Source: Anarhynchus alexandrinus (taxonomy: Eukaryota; Chordata; Aves; Charadriiformes; Charadriidae). From it: a DNA stretch of 64,000 nt. The position numbers and the translations under genes were made by a program. Position 1 is the stretch's first letter; the number at the start of each line of letters is the position of its first letter. Location: assembly GCA_008711295.1 (NCBI GenBank), contig VUYV01000146.1:372001-436000 (forward strand). The letters are read 5' to 3'. The notes beneath the pieces were generated by a model. It was not told where the DNA came from, made no database searches, and saw only the letters and a program-made list of their open reading frames with translations. Shown here one piece after another: positions 60,011-64,000 of the stretch.

Positions 60011-61900
60011 GTAATGGTGTTTCATATCTCTGCTAGTTAGATTTTCTCACTTAAGATTCTGGCCCAGCATTTGAGATTTAAGTCTGTATGTATGAGAAGC
60101 ATTTCCAGGCTTGAGTCAAATTAGAAGTGCCCCCTTTACTAGAATTGTTTGTATGTAGATAGATAAAGAACACCAGTAGCTGTACTGGTTTGTTTTCACA
60201 TCCTTTCACAAGAGTTGAAGGCACCGGCTTGTTTTTTCTTTACCCTAATTTCAGAATGATTCATTTTCTGAGGTGTTTCCTGTGTGTTTTTCCAAAGATA
60301 CTTTTATGTTCTCTAGATGCTAGCAGAAAATTGCTCTTTATAAAAGAAGAATGACATATGTGCTAAGGATTTTGGTTTAGTTTTCTCCTTAACTATTATT
60401 TTCTGCATTAAAATGTTTTGGTCCACCAAAACTAGTGGTGAAGTACAAAAAAGCCCAACCCATTCATTTGATCCAAAAGATTTTTTGGTTAAGCATTTTT
60501 TTGTGGCCAAAACAAAATAATTTTATTTTCTGCATGGAGTTTCATTTTAATCCTCAGCTTAGTTTAAATTTCAACAACTTCAAAGCAAGTTTCAAAACTT
60601 TAGTTTGGAACCCACATAGCAAACATTTTGACTTTTTCAAAAACATGTTTGTTTCAATCTCTTTGCTGTATTTGATGCAAATTCTTGACCAGTTCTGGCT
60701 CATTTGAAACTGTGTTCACTTAATCAAAAGGTCATCTGAGAGATATCAGCCAGCCTAATTCATTACAAAATAGATTGGCCTGTGTATTAAATGGAGAAGA
60801 AACTGTCGTCTTGATGACATCATATCACTAAATGTGTATTGTGTTCTTTAAACAAATGCCATGTTTAGACAGATTATGTTTAATTTGAAAATAAAATCTA
60901 GTGTGAAGTTTTCAGAGTCTAAGAAATGTAAGATTCAAAGAATAAAAGGTAACGGATTTTCCTTCATGTGCTGTGGGGGAGGGGGAAGGATTGTGTTGCT
61001 GCTGTGTGCTTTAGATGTGAAAATAATATCGTTTTTGTGTGTCTTCCCCATCCAAAGTGTGATTTTCAACTATTTTTTTATATACTTGATAGAAGGGCAC
61101 AGAAGTTGAAACAGTGCGGGAAATGACACTACTAATTTAATGCAGCCTTAGTGGTTAAATCTGGAGAAACATTTATGGTGTTTTAAAGAAAAAAGCAACC
61201 ACAGTGTCCAGTTCTTAACAGCTGTGCACATTAATAGGGAACCAGAATGGTAACTGTTGGATCTTTTGACATAACTTGTACTATGTATTAGTGAGAGTTA
61301 GTGGTTATTTTCTACTGCATGGAGCTTGCTACCTTTCCCCCAAAGCCTGTTTCCATTGCCAAGAAAATCACATCTGGGACCAAGAATCTGGATAATTTTG
61401 TAGTTGCAAATTAATTCTATGTTACAACAGAGTCTCAGAGGAAAAATAGCAGAGATTCAAACAGAAAGAAAATAACTTGTTCAAAATCCTTCCTAGAATT
61501 GGAACAGTGGTTAATCCCAAGCAATGGTTAGGCCAGAAGAGACATGACGGGCTTGTGAAGCAACTAGCCAACATTGCTTAATTGCTGTGAGTTGTGGGAT
61601 GTTTTTCATTCAGGAATAACTGGGAAAGTGTCTATTTCCATGAGGTATTAAGGGCTTCAGCAAAGACCGTGAAAGAAGAAAATGACTAGCAGGAGTAACA
61701 CAAAGGCTGAGAGGGCTGCCATCTCTTTCAAGAAAGTAAAGGCCAAAGAAGGAAAAGAGCTCCTGAAGTGCAAGGAAAAAGATGGTCAAAACCACAAAAC
61801 AGTTCATTCGGGACTTCTTTCCAAGAGGACGACCTCACCATAAGCAGGGTAGTAGCAAATGTCCCTTGGTGCGTAGGTAAGGAATGGTGAGGAAATCCTG
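60011..61900. other. downstream intergenic DNA
   Basis: AT-rich sequence with no exon, RNA gene or transposon that I can name. Open frames are short and low in complexity. Confidence 0.6.
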
Positions 61901-62529
61901 CATGCTGTCTACGTCTCTACAGAGTTCATGCAGAGGGAACCAAAAGCCTTTCTTTCACCTCCGGCATACCCACAACAAAATGAATGTGTATGGTGTAAAC
62001 ACTCTTATTTACATAGACTGAATGTCCCAATGGATTTACAGGGATGCACAGCATCTGTGCCCAATGCAGAGCCACCAAGGGCAAGAGCAGCCCCCTGGGT
62101 CTCCTGGGCACAGGGACTGCCTCAGGACCAGCACCTTGAAGCCCAAAGGCTTTCCTCTGAAGGATGCTAGGCAGAAAAGCGTCAGGCTGTGTCTTACTGC
62201 CAGAGATGGCCAGGGGGCAGCCCAAAGACATCTGAGAAGTCCTTGAGGATCCTATGGAATTTGTTGGAGGGGGCTGAGGAAGGAAGACTGGGGGAGGCTG
62301 CACGAGGCCGCTGGAATGAGAACCACCAACACCTTGAGGTGCCTGAGGCTATCAGGCCTTTTCAGCTGGATAGCAGTGGCAAGACCAAGGGAATGCCTTC
62401 TTGAGGACCACTGCAGACCTTGCCGTCCTCATCCCCTACAGAGCCAGGGGCAACAGCCATAAGAAATGGGATGCAAATATGTTGCAAGAGGTCCCAGTGC
62501 TTTGGAGCAGTCAGTGGTGCCCTGCCAGG
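61900..62529. other. GC-rich non-coding stretch leading into a tandem array
   Basis: G+C rises abruptly compared with the preceding kilobases. Sequence such as GCCAGGGGGCAGCCCAAAGA and CAGAGCCACCAAGGGCAAGA may be a more diverged continuation of the repeat array that follows, or the GC-rich body of an unidentified repeat. No protein-coding pattern is visible in any frame. Confidence 0.45.
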
Positions 62530-63245
62530 TGTCGGAAGGATTCTTGCCCCCAAGGCCCCGGGGGCCTTTTGCCACTCTTGTAAGCCCCCAAGATGGCTTC
62601 AGGTTGAGGGAGAATAGGGCTTGGACATCTCCTGGAAGGCATGACTAGCCTGTAGGAGGAGGAGGCAGGTCTTCCTCACATGCTCAGGGAATAGCCGATC
62701 ACCAGCGCTGGGGTCAGGAAGGATTTTTCTCCCAGGGCAGATTGGCACTGCCCCCCGGGGATTTTTTGCCTTCCTCTGCAGCATTGAACATGACCACTTG
62801 TCACGGCTCCTCTGCTCCATTTTGGCTAGGTTACTGCCTGCTGCTCATGCACCATGAGGATGGCCTCTCGTGCCCTGCAGCTGGGGGGAGGAAGGCTTTT
62901 TTTTTTCCCCCACGGTGGGCTAGCAAGTGTCCCCGGGGTGTTTTTTGCCTTTCCTCTGCAGCATTGAGCACAGATCCTTACCAGGGCTCCTTTGGGCCAT
63001 TGTGGCTAGGCACCTACTGCTCCTGCTCCACCAAGGTGGCCCTCGTGCCCTGTATCCAGGGGGAGGAAGCTTTCTAGGCTTACAGGGTGGCCCCCAGGGC
63101 GGCCCCCAGGGGTTGCTTCTTGTCCTCTCTAGCACTGAGCACAGCCCCTTGTCAGGGCTGCTCGGGGGCCTTTCAGCTCAGTTCTTGACGGCTGCTCTTG
63201 CACCTCCAAGGCACCATGCGTGCCCTGGCTCTCTCGGGCTCTCTT
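62530..63245 (+). repeat. degenerate GC-rich tandem array, period about 173 bp
   Basis: At least three units, and probably a fourth degraded one at the left, share landmarks in the same order. They are AGGAAGG...TTT, then TTTTTTGCCTT-CCTCTGCAGCATTGA, then a GGCTCCT..GCCATT..GGCTAGG segment, and finally GGCC(T)CTCGTGCCCTG..GGGGG. Unit starts fall near 62717, 62889 and 63064, with a weaker one near 62535. The landmark GGCAGATTGGCACTGCCCCC resembles a piece of a reptile/bird repeat related to CR1 that I remember, but I cannot name the family with certainty. The long open frames here reflect composition. Confidence 0.7.
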
Positions 63246-63890
63246 GCCCATTGCAAGTTTGGAGCGGGAGCGAGCTCTGCTCTTCCCGTGGCTCCATGTC
63301 CCCAGGGGTTCCTACTTGTGTGAAACAGCCTGTGCTTGCAAGGCCTCCAGGCTTGCTGCACCATCCAGAGCTGCCACTTTTCACCTCTCCCTCTGTGCAA
63401 TACAAGCGTAGGGCAGGCATGAGAGCACTTATCATGCATCACTGGCCAAGAAGCACAGCAGCAGAGCAAGTTTTGGAAGGCAGCAGGTGTGCTTGTCATC
63501 AATATGTGTCATACTTTGGAAAATACTCCACCTTCTTCTTCTTTTGTGTGTGTTTGCTATGGATGCTCATTCTTCAAGTTCTCACTGTTCAGGAAACAGG
63601 GACTGCTTGGCCTGTGTTCCTGCTGCTACTTTCTGTTGCTCTGTGGCTTCCCTTTGCCAGACTGCAAGGGATGTTTCTTCAAGCTAAACTGAAGAATGCA
63701 TCAGCCTGCTTCTGGCTACACATGCACGTAGTGTTCATGCTTGTGAACATTGGCTCTGAAACAGATTCAGAAAAATAGAATAAAATCAAATCTTGTAACC
63801 TTTGTGATATGTGTCCTTGAAAGTGTTTTTAGAGCTGAAAAACCATTTCAGGCAAGTAACAGTCTCATCGTTATTCCACTCATGCTGAGT
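63246..63890. other. non-coding flank of the tandem array
   Basis: The high G+C declines towards the window end. The open frame crossing this part (from 62927) runs through tandem repeat and low-complexity sequence and shows no domain. I see no gene here. Confidence 0.5.
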
Positions 63891-63896
63891 GCAGGG

Positions 63897-63955
63897 AATA
63901 GAACAGAGAATAGCATAGAACAGAACAGAATAGTTATGCTATGCTATGCCTAGAG
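63897..63955 (+). repeat. ATAGAACAGA / ATGCT simple repeats
   Basis: Irregular AATAGAACAGAGAATAGCAT and GAACAGAACAGAATAG units are followed by GCTATGCTATGCC. This is low-complexity sequence at the end of the window. Confidence 0.8.
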
Positions 63956-64000
63956 TTCTGCATAACAAGCCATGACCTAGATCTGTGGGGTTCATCCAGG

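Noticed and set aside
62927..63778. 283-codon open frame on the plus strand
   Set aside because: It runs through the tandem GC-rich array and its flank. The apparent protein repeats simply mirror the DNA repeats, and no family is recognisable.

Overview
The window is vertebrate nuclear DNA, almost certainly from a bird. The evidence is the number of CR1 LINE fragments with the typical avian 3' end (AATCATAGAATGG on the reverse strand), a few very old amniote repeats, and an avian-type endogenous retrovirus remnant. There are no operons, CRISPR arrays or bacterial genes. Coding density is very low, and nearly every long open frame is either chance or part of a transposon.

I can support one host gene, RAMP3 (receptor activity-modifying protein 3), on the + strand from about 5.4 kb to 59.7-60.0 kb. 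Exon 1 (ATG at 5598) lies in a CpG island and encodes the start of the signal peptide. Exon 3 (27372-27504) and exon 4 (58473-58728) encode the ectodomain, the single membrane span and the short tail. All six ectodomain cysteines and four N-glycosylation sequons are present. A 30-nt candidate microexon (24658-24687) fits between exons 1 and 3 in phase and would lengthen the signal peptide by ten residues. Introns 1, 2 and 3 are about 19.0, 2.7 and 31.0 kb.

Layout: 1-4.6 kb is upstream non-coding DNA; 4.64-5.07 kb is a CR1 copy just before the promoter; 5.14-6.1 kb is the CpG island with exon 1. Intron 1 carries two MIR-like SINEs (about 8 kb), three recognisable CR1 copies (11.5, 14.5 and 19.4 kb), an ancient CR1/L3-like fragment (13 kb) and a MIR-like piece (23 kb). 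Intron 3 carries a decayed long CR1 (31.9-32.9 kb), a broken endogenous retrovirus (43.3-44.0 kb), an internal CR1 ORF2 fragment (44.65-45.2 kb) and a MIR-like SINE (49.9 kb). After the 3' UTR, 61.9-63.5 kb is GC-rich and contains a degenerate tandem array of about 173 bp.

Three single-N positions mark assembly joins. Two are flanked by near-identical direct duplications that are most likely assembly artefacts. I found no previously undescribed multi-gene system. The most useful leads are the candidate microexon, the altered RAMP3 C-terminal tail, overlapping upstream ATGs, the gag-integrase deletion retrovirus, the GC-rich tandem array and a recurrent palindromic ancient repeat.
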